Positions 1 to 10,175 of a stretch of DNA of 64,000 nucleotides are shown one piece after another (within the stretch, counting starts at the first letter, position 1; each line of letters opens with the position of its first letter). Position numbers and translations under genes: made by a program. The stretch is taken from positions 67,062,808 to 67,126,807 of the forward strand of contig OX381719.1 of NCBI GenBank assembly GCA_947462335.1, in the 5' to 3' direction. Source of the DNA: Harmothoe impar. Taxonomy: Eukaryota; Annelida; Polychaeta; Phyllodocida; Polynoidae. The notes beneath the pieces were generated by a model that was not told the origin of the DNA, did not search any database, and worked only from the letters and a program-made list of their open reading frames with translations.

Positions 1-1197
1 CTCCAAGCATCGGGTGCAGACCGCGGTCCAGTAAGTCACGTCCCGGCGGAACTCCGGCCAATACCAGCGCTCCTGCACCTTCCGCAGCGTGCGGTCACGA
101 CCGAAGTGACCGGCTACCCCAGCCCCGTGCGCTGTTCTCCAGGCCTCTTCTGTCCGCTTTTCCGGCACTATGATCTGGAATGCCCTCGTGCTTCCCGGTA
201 CGAACCACCATCGTCCGAGCAGTTCCTGCCGTATTTCCAGCCGGCTCATTTGGCTGACTAGGGACTTCAAAGCGTATGGGGCGGCGGCTATTTCCTCTGC
301 CGTGGGGGTCACCCCCTTTTCCACCCATTGGTATACTGGTCCCAAAACGGAGTCCTCCTTCTGGTCCTTCACCCATTCCGCCCGTACCTCCTCTGCCACC
401 GTGGGGTCGGCGGCGCCCTGCCGGGTAATGGCCCGTACCACGTGGCTAACGTCTTCCGGCTCCCCATCGCAGCGGCCGCACTGTCGACACGGCGCGCGTG
501 AGAGGCCGTCGGCGTTACCATGTAGCCGCCCTGGTCGGTGCTGAATGGAATAGTCGTAAGTTCCGAGGATTTGCAGCCACCTGGCCACCTGCCCCTCGGG
601 ATCCTTAAACGCCATAACCCATTTGAGGGCTGCGTGGTCCGTCCGTACCAGCACGTTACGCCCCAGGAGGTAGTGCCGGAACTTCTTTAGTCCGAAAAGG
701 ACCCCTAGCAGCTCCCTCCTGGTGACGCAGTAGTTGCGCTCCGCTCTCCCCAAAGTCCGGCTCCCGAAAGACAGGACCACCTCCCGTCCCTCCTGCATCT
801 GGGACAACACTGCCCCCAGGCCCGTGTCGGAGGCGTCCGTGTCGAGTATGATCTGGCCCTCGTCCTGCGGATACCCCAGTATGGGGGCCGATATAAGTAG
901 CCCACACAACGTGTCGAATGCAGTCTGGCATCCCCTGTCCCACCGGAAAACCCGTCCTTTCTCTGCCAAGGAGGTGAGGGGCTTGGCTACGATAGCGAAT
1001 TCCGGTACAAAGGACCTGTAATAGCTGGCCAGCCCCACGAAGCTGCGAACCTCGGTGAGGCTCTCCGGTATGGGCCAGTCCTTCACCGCCTCGATCTTGC
1101 CGGGGTCCGTGGCAATCCCTTCTGCGCTCACTACGTGGCCTAGGAACGCTACCTTCCGCCTGGCGAGGTGGCACTTCGTCGGCTTCACCTTCAGGCC
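1..1197 (-). CDS. Gypsy pol, C-terminal part: end of RT, RNase H, integrase N-terminus (partial)
   Basis: Codons whose low coordinate is 1, 4, 7... are free of stops on the minus strand from 1197 to the window edge (checked codon by codon), giving 399 residues that run off the left side. The start of this frame continues the RT thumb ([17 protein letters not shown]). RNase H follows, with its acidic residues in [14 protein letters not shown], an [12 protein letters not shown] helix, [10 protein letters not shown] and GNADGLSR. The last ~45 residues carry the integrase HHCC zinc motif (HGAGVAGHF ... CTRC). This frame is -1 relative to the upstream pol frame. The junction in a CGGG run near 1195-1198 looks like loss of one G, though a second programmed shift cannot be excluded. 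Confidence 0.85.
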
Positions 1198-2708
1198 CGC
1201 TGCCTCAAGGCGGCCAACACCTCCCCCAGCCGCGACAGGTGGCTTTCAAAGTCCCGGGAGAAGACAACGATGTCGTCTAAGTACACCAAGCACGAGGTCC
1301 ATTGCAGACCTCGCATGGCTACTTCCATCAAGCGCTCGAACGTCCCGGGGGCGTTACACAGGCCGAATGGCATGACCGTAAACTGAAACAGCCCCCGGTG
1401 CGTTGCGAACGCCGTCTTCTCCCGGTCCTCCGGTGCCATGGCTACCTGCCAGTAGCCGCTGACAAGGTCCATGGTACTGAACCAGCGGGACCCTGCCAGC
1501 GTGTCGAGCGAATCATCGATTCGGGGGAGGGGATACGCGTCCTTCTTCGTAATCCCGTTCAGGCGGCGGTAGTCCACGCAGAAGCGCATCGTTCCATCCT
1601 TCTTCCGGACCAACACTACCGGGGAGGCCCAGGACCCCTCTGACTCCTCTATTGCCCCGGCTTCCAGCATCTTGTCCACCTCCAGGTCCACAAGGGCGCG
1701 CCTGTGCGGGGCCAAGCGCCGCGGGGGAAGCCGCACCGGTGCGTGGTCACCCGTGTCGATGCGGTGCTGCACCGTGTTTGCACGGCCTGTGTCCCCCGGC
1801 CGGAGTTGGAAAGCGGCCTTATGTTTCCGCACCAGGTCGGCCAGCGCTCCCTGCTTGTCGGTCTCCACTCCGTCAGTCAGAGTGCTAACGACGGCTTCCG
1901 TCTCCTCCGACGTAGCAGGGGGCTGTAGGGTGACCATGCGGCAGCTCTGTCCCGCCGGCGGCGGTCCCCCTTCCTCCGGGGTGCTGACGACCTCCAGCGA
2001 GGCCAAGGTCATATCTTTGTAGATGATGACTGGGTTCTGGCCCGGGTTGAAGACCCTCACTGGCGTCACCTCCTCCCTGGTGTCCACGAGCGCGCGTCCC
2101 ACCAGGACGCCCCTATGCTCCTCCATCTCTCGTAGGCCTTCGATCATGCCAACATCCTCCCCTTCCCAGTCTCCAACCAGGTAGCCTCCCAGGATGGCTT
2201 CCTCTCCCGGGCCAACCACAGCTGTCCGGCAGCTGATGACTCTACAGACACGGAGCTCTTCCTGCTCCGTTTCGTCCCCTGCCTCCAATATTATGCGCTC
2301 CCGCGCCAGGTCTACCAGGAACCGTGATTCCCGCAGGAACTTCGTCCCCAGTATCGCGTCGGTGGCGATTTCCGCCAACTCGAACGGGACCGTCCACACC
2401 CACTTGCTGATTTTTAACGGCACCTCCACCTTGCCGTGTAGCCGCATGGGCCGGCCTTCCACCGAATACACCGTCTCAGAAGTAGTCATCAACGACCCGG
2501 GTTCCCCGTTCTGTCTCCACCATGAGAGCGACAAGATATTCACCGTGGCCCCGGTGTCCATTAAACACCCGACAGCCCTCCCCGCAATCTTGCCCTCCAT
2601 CAGGAGCCCTGAACCGCCCGCCTCCAGTCGTCCCGTCACTACCTCTATCGTGAACCCATGCTCTGACCTGTCGACCCTAGAGTGGCTATCCTCTAGGGTC
2701 GGTTCTAG
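1191..2708 (-). CDS. Gypsy pol, N-terminal part: aspartic protease and reverse transcriptase
   Basis: The frame with low coordinates divisible by 3 is open on the minus strand from inside the end of gag to a TGA at 1191-1193. It has no convincing ATG start; the first in-frame start-like codon near 2639 is GTG. It is therefore probably translated by frameshifting from gag at 2708-2714. The retropepsin active site is [11 protein letters not shown], close to the N-terminus. RT blocks follow in order: [43 protein letters not shown] and [10 protein letters not shown], with the catalytic YLDD at 1272-1283. The reading breaks just after the palm/thumb boundary and resumes one frame away in the preceding entry. 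It polymerises cDNA from the element RNA in virus-like particles. Confidence 0.9.
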   Translation of the reverse strand, partial: LEPTLEDSHSRVDRSEHGFTIEVVTGRLEAGGSGLLMEGKIAGRAVGCLMDTGATVNILSLSWWRQNGEPGSLMTTSETVYSVEGRPMRLHGKVEVPLKISKWVWTVPFELAEIATDAILGTKFLRESRFLVDLARERIILEAGDETEQEELRVCRVISCRTAVVGPGEEAILGGYLVGDWEGEDVGMIEGLREMEEHRGVLVGRALVDTREEVTPVRVFNPGQNPVIIYKDMTLASLEVVSTPEEGGPPPAGQSCRMVTLQPPATSEETEAVVSTLTDGVETDKQGALADLVRKHKAAFQLRPGDTGRANTVQHRIDTGDHAPVRLPPRRLAPHRRALVDLEVDKMLEAGAIEESEGSWASPVVLVRKKDGTMRFCVDYRRLNGITKKDAYPLPRIDDSLDTLAGSRWFSTMDLVSGYWQVAMAPEDREKTAFATHRGLFQFTVMPFGLCNAPGTFERLMEVAMRGLQWTSCLVYLDDIVVFSRDFESHLSRLGEVLAALRQRA

Positions 2709-2714
2709 TTTTCC
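2672..2714 (-). promoter_or_regulatory. Predicted -1 ribosomal frameshift signal between gag and pol
   Basis: Reading the minus strand, the last gag codons are GAA AAC TAG. The heptamer GGAAAAC (2714-2708) resembles the G-GAY-YYZ class of slippery sites. A 6-nt spacer (2707-2702) is followed by a perfect 11-bp stem: CGACCCTAGAG (2701-2691), loop of 8 (2690-2683), CTCTAGGGTCG (2682-2672). The pol frame is exactly -1 to gag and open through this point. The first base of the slippery site is not followed by two identical bases, so slip efficiency is uncertain. Confidence 0.72.
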
Positions 2715-5185
2715 GCCACCGGGACCACTGCGGGGGGCGCTGGGGCTGCCGGTACGCCGGCCGCTACGGCCCGCTCCCCTGGCTGCTGGGCCCTAGCGTC
2801 TGCAGCCGCCATCTGCGCCTTCCACGTGGGGCAGGTCCGGCGCTGGTGTCCGAGAGAGGCGCAGTGGAAGCACCGCATCTCGGACATCGGTGGGCGTGGG
2901 GGGCGGCTACCTTGTCCTCCCCCGCGATTCGACTGGCCGGAGGACACTCGGTTAGTGGGCGCCGACAGGGCGGCCGTCACGGTATCGCGGAACTTAGCGT
3001 TGGCGATACGCTCCTTCTCTTGGTCCTCCCGCACCCCCTTCAACTCCTCCCCCATGGTCTGCCCGGTGGCGCGCACCACCTGTGACCCGTAGGGCCTCAT
3101 GCAGGCCTCGGCGTGCAGCGCTACCTGCACTGCTTCTAGGAGGGTAGTTGCGCTGCTCTGGTGTATCCAGATCTGCAGCTGCTGGTCGCGGAGGGACTCG
3201 ATGAACCGATCTTTGGCCATAACATCTATGGTGGCCATGTCCGCGCCAGGGTACGCCAATCGGGTGTATCTCTCGACTTCCTCCGCGTGGGCTTGGAGGC
3301 ATTCACCCTTAGACCGTTCCTTCCCCCGCAGCAGCGCCTTATACATGGCGGCCTGGTTAGGGGGCTGGAACCGTGCCACCAAGGCGGCGCGCAACTTCCG
3401 ATACCCTCCCTCCGCTAACGGCTCAATGCCCGTCAGCAGGCGCCGAGCCACCCCCGTGAGACTCAGTCCCATGAATACGCCAGCGCTCCGTTCGTCCCAT
3501 CCACTGGCCTCCCGGCACAAGTCGAAATGAACCAGCCACTCGGTGAGGTGCCCTTGGCCGTCGAACTTGCAGGGTGCAATAACAGGCTTTGCCAGGCGAC
3601 TAGCCCCTATCCCGGATGACGCGGACGTGTCGCCCTTGGCCTCCTGTTTCATGGGTTCCCCTTCCGGTCCCGTGACCTTTGTGAATGGCACCCCGAATTG
3701 CGGCTGCTTGTGGTGGGGCTCCAACTCGTGGGTAGGTGGGACAGACCCCCCCCAACGTGGCTGCATGGGTGGGAACATGGGCATGACCGCAGGCGTCGCC
3801 TGGGGCGGTGCCATGACCTGTACTGCCGGTGCGGCCGTGCCATATGATCCCCCCTGGTGCGGCCCCGGTTGGGAGGCCGATGATGCCCACTCCCGCTCCG
3901 CCTCCATCCAGGTAGGTGCCCCGTACACCGGGGTACTGCGCTGTGGGGCCATTCCCCTGTGCACCTCCGCGTCCATGGCGTCCCTGTAGGCGGCCTCTCG
4001 CCGCTGGACCTCTGCCCGAGCCTCATCCACCCTGGCGATCTCACGCTGCACCGACTCGGCCGTCACCGCCCTAGCCTCGGCCTCTTCCAGCCGCTCCAGG
4101 TGTTCCTGTTCCGCCCGACGACGGCCCTCCTCAGCCATATCCCTCTCCCGGCGGACCGCCAATTCCGCCCCCCGTATTGCTGCATCCCTTAATGCTGCGG
4201 CCTCCGTGAGGGCCCTAATGCGGCCCAACTGCTGGGACCTTTCAATGGTTGCGGCGTCGGCCACCCGGCCCGTTCCTTGGGGCCCTCCCCCCCCGCTGCT
4301 CTCCAACAACGATGCGTGGCTAATCGTGGAGGTGTTGGTGGGGATCCCTGGGCCGGAAGCGAACGAAACGGCGGATCCGGCGGATCCGGCGGATCCGGCG
4401 GAGCCTTCCGCCCGCGGTTGCGCAGGAGCCACTTCCCCTTCGGCGCCGTTCTGGCGATGCGGGAGCCCGGCGGATCGTGCGGATTGTGCGGAGCCCTCCT
4501 GCCCCGGCTGCCAAGCGACCGTCCCCAGCTTACTGGCATCCTGGCGGATCAAGAGCCCCACGGACCATGCGGAGTCACCCGGCCCAGGTTGCCTAGCGAC
4601 CGCTGCCACTTTGTTGACGTCCTGGTGGATCTGGAGCCCGGTGGATCGTGCGGAGCCGTCCGGCTTGGCAGATTGTGCGGAGCCTTCCGGTCTGGCGGAG
4701 TCTTCCGGTCTGGCGGAGTCTTCCGGTGGCGGTTGCATAGCAACCGTTCCTTTGTTGACAGGCTGGCGGATTCCGCTGCGGATTTCGCCGAGCGGGGCGT
4801 AGGGGACTGTCTCGTCTTGGGCTGCCAGAACTTCCCCGATGGGACCCCACGTTCTGCTGCCTTCGTCTCCTCCCTGCTCCCCGGCTGCTACCCCCAGCTG
4901 CCCGAACATCTCCACAGCATCCGCCCATCTAGAAGCCCTCTCTGCTTTCTCTGCCTCCAACCGTTCCTGCCTCCTGGTCTCCTCCTCTCTCCACCGGATG
5001 ACCCACTCCCTCTGGGCTCTCCTGTCTCTCTCCAGTTCTTGCTCGCGGTCTCCCTCGTCCGAGGGAGCTTCCCCCATTAGAATCCGAGCAGTCTCCGTGG
5101 GTAGCCGCAGGAAAACGTCCTCTCCCACTGGCCTCTCCATCCTTCCTTCAGTCCCTGCCGTACTTCCTTCTGAAGCCCTATCCAT
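2705..5185 (-). CDS. Gypsy gag polyprotein
   Basis: The 826-residue ORF starts at an ATG (5185) 38 nt downstream of the LTR. The N-terminal ~100 residues are acidic and Arg/Glu-rich, a probable coiled coil. Residues ~150-300 are a low-complexity stretch built from imperfect units like PEDSARPEGSA and SAGSAGSAGSA. A second Ala/Glu/Arg-rich coiled coil lies at ~315-420, then a Pro/Gln/Met-rich linker. A retrotransposon gag capsid-like domain follows (FDGQGHLTEWLVHFD ... LRAALVARFQPPNQ). Near the C-terminus is one zinc knuckle, CFHCASLGHQRRTC (CX2CX4HX4C), which binds element RNA. It ends with TAG at 2705-2707, inside the frameshift signal. It is long for a gypsy gag because of the repeat-rich N-terminal half. 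Confidence 0.9.
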   Translation of the reverse strand: MDRASEGSTAGTEGRMERPVGEDVFLRLPTETARILMGEAPSDEGDREQELERDRRAQREWVIRWREEETRRQERLEAEKAERASRWADAVEMFGQLGVAAGEQGGDEGSRTWGPIGEVLAAQDETVPYAPLGEIRSGIRQPVNKGTVAMQPPPEDSARPEDSARPEGSAQSAKPDGSARSTGLQIHQDVNKVAAVARQPGPGDSAWSVGLLIRQDASKLGTVAWQPGQEGSAQSARSAGLPHRQNGAEGEVAPAQPRAEGSAGSAGSAGSAVSFASGPGIPTNTSTISHASLLESSGGGGPQGTGRVADAATIERSQQLGRIRALTEAAALRDAAIRGAELAVRRERDMAEEGRRRAEQEHLERLEEAEARAVTAESVQREIARVDEARAEVQRREAAYRDAMDAEVHRGMAPQRSTPVYGAPTWMEAEREWASSASQPGPHQGGSYGTAAPAVQVMAPPQATPAVMPMFPPMQPRWGGSVPPTHELEPHHKQPQFGVPFTKVTGPEGEPMKQEAKGDTSASSGIGASRLAKPVIAPCKFDGQGHLTEWLVHFDLCREASGWDERSAGVFMGLSLTGVARRLLTGIEPLAEGGYRKLRAALVARFQPPNQAAMYKALLRGKERSKGECLQAHAEEVERYTRLAYPGADMATIDVMAKDRFIESLRDQQLQIWIHQSSATTLLEAVQVALHAEACMRPYGSQVVRATGQTMGEELKGVREDQEKERIANAKFRDTVTAALSAPTNRVSSGQSNRGGGQGSRPPRPPMSEMRCFHCASLGHQRRTCPTWKAQMAAADARAQQPGERAVAAGVPAAPAPPAVVPVAEN

Positions 5186-5210
5186 GGCGTGGTTCGTCTG
5201 TTAGTTGAAA

Positions 5211-5222
5211 CCGCTGTCACCA
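5211..5222 (-). other. Primer-binding site of the gypsy element
   Basis: One base after the LTR the minus strand reads TGGTGACAGCGG. Its complement, CCGCTGTCACCA, has the form of a tRNA 3' end including the CCA tail, as expected for a minus-strand-primer tRNA. I did not identify which tRNA it is. Confidence 0.7.
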
Positions 5223-5223
5223 C

Positions 5224-5522
5224 TGTAAAAGGACTAGGGCAAACACTTCGCTAGGAAATAGAACACAACACAGCTTCAATTAAGGTTCAGGGAAAGTTAT
5301 ATTATAGCCTCACAAGATAACACAGAGCACATCAATTTGGTGTAACAGGAGCGAGAGCCGACGTCCGCGCACTTCAGCTGCAGGAGAGAGAGTGATCCGC
5401 CAGCCCCGCTGCTGATCATTATATAGGGTGGCGACCGCCGCGCTGTCTAGCGGAATCCGCAGGATCCGCCAGATCCGCCAGACGACGCGGGATCCGCCAC
5501 CCGATCCGCCGCTCCCGCTACA
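5224..5522 (-). repeat. 5' LTR of the gypsy element (about 299 bp)
   Basis: On the minus strand it begins TGTAGCGG (5522) and ends TTACA (5224), with TGTA...TACA inverted ends. It contains a TATA box TATATAA at 5425-5419. The U3 part upstream of the TATA box holds four GCGGATC units plus one GCGGATT within about 70 bp, a possible enhancer cluster. The exact outer boundary is inferred from the inverted termini and the adjoining primer site because the 3' LTR is not in the window. Confidence 0.78.
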
Positions 5523-5672
5523 ATAGTGTATTATCGATATTTACAGGTATGGTGTGATTGATTGTCAGGAGGCCATTATGAGCTTTGATCCGGATGTAAA
5601 GCCTATGCAAAGATCCTTGTTGATCAGTTTTACATCTAGGGTCAATTTTGTTGTAAATGTCTATAAACGTAT

Positions 5673-6368
5673 TTAATTGTCTCTGAAATCGGTCTTTACA
5701 TCAAATGTAAAATCGTTGTAAATCCCTAGACTCATGCAGTGTATGTGAACTACCTTGTTTTCTTGGAGGATGTCCTTTATGAGGTTTATGATCCTCCAAG
5801 AAAATGTTCTCCCTCCCCGCACCACTTGACTGGCATGTGCCAGAATACCAGCTAGGGTGGTCTGAAACTCCTTTTTGTACAACATTTCCCTGAATTCCTC
5901 AATCAATTCCAAGGTTTTTCTTCCTTTGTCACTTGGCAATCTTACCTCCATCTTGAGGCTGTCAAATTCTAGGTATTTTACTACCTGGGTGGGGGCCACT
6001 ACCTTTTCCCATGCTATGTAGAACAGTAGACTCCTAAGCAGGTCGATCAAGGTAGCCTGCTTGGATCTACACTCCTCCTGACTCTCCCCCACAACCAGGT
6101 AGTCATCCAAATACCCATAGACCCCGCCAATACCCAGCTGGAGAAACATCAGATTACAAATTCAGTGATTTGTGAGAATATGTACGGTGCACATTTTAGG
6201 CTGAATGCCAAAGCCCCATCCAATCAGTAAAATGCAATACCTCCTAGGTCCCAAAAAAACTCTGTTTGGCTCTGTCCTTGGGGGCCTATGGCACAGAACG
6301 ATATGAAGCCTGGATATCCACCATAGGATACCATTAATTTGGCTGAATTTCTCCGCAAACTCCTCCAC
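5673..6368 (-). pseudogene. Decayed reverse transcriptase of a DIRS/Ngaro-type element
   Basis: The minus strand between 6149 and 5673 encodes a 158-residue fragment with the RT active site YLDDYLVVGESQ and a downstream block LAGILAHASQVVRGGRTFS. The second block matches LSGILAHCATVVHGGRTFS in the intact element at 16.2-19.1 kb almost residue for residue. Upstream, 6368-6162 shows broken pieces of the preceding RT blocks (VDIQASYRSVP, DWMGLWHSA, FSLKCAPYIFSQ) in different frames with stops. This is a dead copy of a related but clearly different family. No recombinase remnant was recognised. Confidence 0.75.
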
Positions 6369-7930
6369 TCCTCCAACAATATTTCAAAATGCGTAACTCT
6401 ACCTATGATACTAGCTCCCTGATCTTCACCACCAGTACCTTTCTAGACAGATTCTAACCTGAGGGCTGCCTCATCCTATTCCTTCTTCCCCTTTGGTAGG
6501 GAGTTCAATTTGCCTAAAAGTTAGCACAGCTCTACACAGCAGGTTCCAATATGAATGTGCATACCTTGCAAGGTGTTCCATTACAAATGTACACGGTGTG
6601 CATGCGTTCCAATACAAAGTTGTTCTATCTACATGCTTGTGCTAACGTTTAGGCAAATTGAACTCCACACCTTGGCATTATAACCAAACAGATGTTGGAA
6701 CTAAAGCCCCTTCCACCTGTAGCCCCTCCCTGACTGCCATATTTCCCACTCCACCCCATCTCCCAGGGCTATACCCCATGGTTACCCTGGTGACCTCCAT
6801 ACCCCTGACCATTGTAGACCCGGTTATAACCGTTGCTCCCACCCTCCATTTCCCTCTACCCTTGTTACTTGGATTTCCCAGAAAGAAATCCATGTTTACA
6901 AACCTGATGAGGGATTTGAACAAGTTGTGACCTCATAACAAGAGACCTCCATGTTCCTCAGCCCCTTCCCTCATATCTACATCATATGCCATTAGAGCCT
7001 CAGCTCATAGATGCCCATTTTTTCAGACGAGTTTGGATTACCCACTGACATAAATACCCCCATACTCCAACATACTATTTAACAAGCTTAGGTGTGCAGA
7101 TACTATGTCATTGATAGCTGGATGTTTACATCTGCTTGCTGGCAGATGAAAATCAAGGTTAAATGTCACCAACTTACACCTGTCTTGGTTGTTCCACGCC
7201 CCTTGATGTCCAAAGATAGTAGTCTCCCAAACATACGTGACAGGAGGAATCATTGTCCCAGAACTAGGCCACCAGGCCTCCTGGGGTCATGCCTGTTCCC
7301 TCCTCCAACACCTTCAGTTAGACCCTGTTGTTTTGGGTGTGTTGGGTGTGTTGGTGATCATCCTTGGTGGCGTCCTCCTCGATCACCTTGTGCTCCCCGG
7401 TGGTACCTCTTCAATAATTACACCATTCTCATAAACTTCTGTGCCCCACCATCGGCTGCTGACTGGTTGACCGCCGCACCTTGACTGATCGCTAGCCCCT
7501 GCACTAGAATGTTTATCATATGCATTTGCTCTTTTATGACCTTTCTGCACTCATGGTTTTCCAAAACTAGGGTATGAATGAGTTTGGCATCCACCTTTTC
7601 CCAAACTGCATCTGAAGTGGGCACCCATTACAGCATTACAGTCCTCTCCCAACCACCATTCACCTGAACACCCCCCCCTCTTCAGCCGCATAGTCTGCCA
7701 ACTCCCTGTATACGTATATGGTTTTCCACTGCCTGTTTGCAATCCAAGCAGTTTTGCAGTTTCTTTTTTGAAGACGTTATGAACATAACTCCTGGAGAAT
7801 TCTCCGCAAACTACTCCACTCCTCCAACAATATTTTAAACAGTGTTCATTTGGCAGGCTGCTGGTTGCTACTGATTCTTCCTAGGTTCTCCAGCCAACAG
7901 TACAATGTACAGCTTGCAGCACCCAACCTG
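6369..7930. other. Non-coding remains around the dead retroelement
   Basis: There is no intact gene. Short minus-strand stretches at ~6920-6680 (Gly-rich, NRVYNGQGYGG-like) and ~7740-7420 (acidic/hydrophobic) may be gag remnants of the same dead element. A 42-bp segment at 6346-6388 recurs in direct orientation at 7797-7839, suggesting a duplication or a terminal/sub-terminal repeat of the relic. Apart from the inverted-repeat element at 6500-6666 nothing else was recognised. Confidence 0.4.
6500..6666. repeat. Small inverted-repeat (MITE-like) element, 167 bp
   Basis: The left arm 6500-6528 (GGAGTTCAATTTGCCTAAAA...) and right arm 6638-6666 are reverse complements at 28 of 29 positions. The ~109-bp centre contains the phrase GTTCCAATA twice. 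There is no coding capacity. I could not see a convincing flanking target duplication, so the boundary is the repeat itself. Confidence 0.7.
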
Positions 7931-8105
7931 TGATATCCAGCATATGGCAGTTCCTAGTTAAACCAGTCCATTGTCTTTGCATTTATAACGCCATAAGCTT
8001 TGGCTACAGATATATGAGGATAAGATTCCTGAATAAAATCTGCCTTGATTATCAGCATTTCCCGGATTTTAAGCACAGTAGGGGTCATGCCAAAATAGGT
8101 ATCCG
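7931..8105. other. Intergenic DNA, nothing recognised
   Basis: AT-rich sequence between the retroelement relic and the inverted-repeat-bounded block that starts at 8106. No ORF, RNA motif or repeat was supported. Confidence 0.5.
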
Positions 8106-10175
8106 TATATGGCTGTTTTTCACGAAACTGCTTTTTTTCATGCACCAAGGGGTCCAAATATAATGTTGGAGTATGATTAAAACCTTTTGTGTCTATATAC
8201 CTTAGGGGGTGGGCCATACATCAGAAATATTGGGGCAGGTTAAATATATATAGCAAATGTATGGTAGAGTGGCAAAGTTGTATAGTTATATTGCGTGGCT
8301 TCACGCCTAACGCCCTTTCCCCCTCAAGAATGAGACCCTCTTGTTATGTATAAGGGCATTTCTTGCATTAAAATTATGTTTTAATATTGAAGAAGACATT
8401 CTAAACTGGGGAAGGAAACTATCTATAGCTGTTGGATACCTTTTTTTACAGCACTGAGAGCTATTTGTGAGGGCGTTAGGCGTGAACCCACGGCGCTGAC
8501 CAACAGGGTTGACATAAGATATACTTGCCAAAGTAAATTTTAGCATGTAGGATTCATCTTTTGAGTTACATTTTTTTTGATACATACTGCTAGATGTCCC
8601 CTCCTTTATTCTAGTCGTTTCAGGTTGGTTGGATGTCATTGTGTACTGTACAGAGAGCTATTTGTGAGGGCGTTAGGCGTGAACCCAAGACGCTGACCAA
8701 CAGGGCTAAGATAGGACATGCTCCCCTTACTCTCTTCTTTCCAACCATACAGGTTCTTAACTGCTACATATATGTTCCAGGACATTTCCACTACCTTATT
8801 TTAGTGTTTAAAGCATGTAAAAGGCTCAAAACATTTCTATATTCTGGGTTCTTGTAAGAAATTGTTGACTTTTTGGCCGAAAAAGGACATTAAAATATGA
8901 ATAAACATATCATTTACTAGAATTAGCCTTAGATATATTATGGCAAGAAGGGTGGTACATGGTAGTCTCCTCACAAATCGTTTCAGGCTGGTTAGATACC
9001 ATTTGTACTGTTCAGGAGGCTATTTGTGAGGGCGTTAGGCGTGAACCCACGTAGGTACAGGACAGGGTTAAGATAGGATATGATCCTCCCTACACTATTA
9101 TATCTAATCTCACCGTTTCTTAAACTGATTTATATAAGTCTCTATACATCTCCTCTGCCCTACATGAGTTGTCACACCATAGATAATGCCGACACCTTTG
9201 TATATCTTAAGTTTCTTGAATCAATTTTTCATTTTTTGGCCAGAAAATATCCTTAAATTGTGGTTAAACACATTATTTATTACATTTAACCTCATATATG
9301 CTATGAGGAGAAGCAGGGTACATGGTAGTTTACTCACAGATAGATTCAGGATGGCTGGATGGCTCTTTCTCGGTACAGAGAGCAGGCTATAAGTGAGGGC
9401 GTTAGGTGTGAACCCAGGGCGTTAGGCGTGAACCCAGAACATATAGGAGCATGCAGCTATTGCTACGCATATGGTAGAATAATGCAATTAAAGCATAAAG
9501 TAACCTATATATGTAAGTATATTTATAGCATAGTGAACTTGATTAAATATGATATCTCTGAATACTACCACATCATTAGTGTGTATGTAGGGCGTTAGGC
9601 GTGAACCTACGTAACATTTCCCCAACCTGCTCAATATTATCTGTAGGCTACTGTATATAACCCTCACTCTTAATTTTTTTTTTATTATGTAGGTATATGT
9701 TAGGCCTTACCATGGTACATTCAGATACACTGTTTACTGTTTTTATATCAGAGGTGGAGGACATTGTTTAGGGCGTTAGGTGTGAAGCCAATAAAGTTCC
9801 CCAATGCATATAGGCCTACAGGACCTATACCATCCTGCCTATATATGTATATTTGGTACTAAAAAATACCTTACCTTATTGGGAAAGTAGGACAATGAAA
9901 AAATAAGCATATAGCAATTTATTCAATTAATTATTGAGGTTGCACAATTGGTCATGCTGATTTTCGGGTGGAAAAAAGCTTTTTTTCAGTACTTTTTGAC
10001 CTCCAGCTCTCTTATTCTCACTCATAGATAAGCAAAACCAGGGTACCCTGTAAAGTCCTGGTCTATCCTGACCAGAATACGTCAAAAGGATCGATGTATC
10101 TATCATATTTGAAAAAATAGAGGCAGGAGAAAAAAAATAGTGAAAAAAAGCAGTTTCGTGAAAATCAGCCATATA
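8106..10175. mobile_element. Candidate non-autonomous element bounded by 35-bp inverted repeats
   Basis: 8106-8140 and 10141-10175 are reverse complements at 34 of 35 positions (core CAGTTTCGTGAAAA). Between them lie ~362-bp tandem units and eight copies of a 20-mer, the first of which (8296-8316) is inverted relative to the last (9771-9790). That makes a second, nested inverted pair. There is no transposase ORF. The arrangement fits a non-autonomous DNA transposon or foldback element with subterminal repeats. True ends and target duplications were not identified. Confidence 0.5.
8296..9790. repeat. Tandem ~362-bp units carrying a recurring 20-bp motif
   Basis: The 20-mer GGGCGTTAGGCGTGAACCCA or a one- to two-base variant occurs at 8471-8490, 8668-8687, 9030-9049, 9397-9416, 9417-9436, 9590-9609 and 9771-9790, and inverted at 8296-8316. 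Around three of these the similarity extends over a ~362-bp unit: the TTTTTGGCC segment recurs at ~8870 and ~9233, and the TTCAGG-TGG-TGGAT segment at ~8620, ~8982 and ~9345. Units have diverged by point changes and small indels. No coding frame is conserved. Confidence 0.8.

Larger units (their letters stand above)
1..5522 (-). mobile_element. Ty3/gypsy LTR retrotransposon, 3' end outside the window
   Basis: On the minus strand the order is 5' LTR (5522-5224), primer-binding site (5222-5211), gag (5185-2705), then pol with aspartic protease, reverse transcriptase, RNase H and integrase zinc-binding region, reaching base 1. Domain order PR-RT-RH-IN is that of the Ty3/gypsy group. The gag start lies only 38 nt after the LTR, so the leader is very short. 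The region is much more GC-rich than the host DNA to its right. Gag and pol are open except for one frame break near 1195, so the copy is young or only lightly decayed. The 3' LTR, the rest of integrase and any target duplication lie left of the window. Confidence 0.93.

Noticed and set aside
170..544. Plus-strand ORFs within 1-5.2 kb (for example 170-544, 2194-2796, 4206-5080)
   Set aside because: Antisense shadows of the GC-rich gag-pol genes, without domains.
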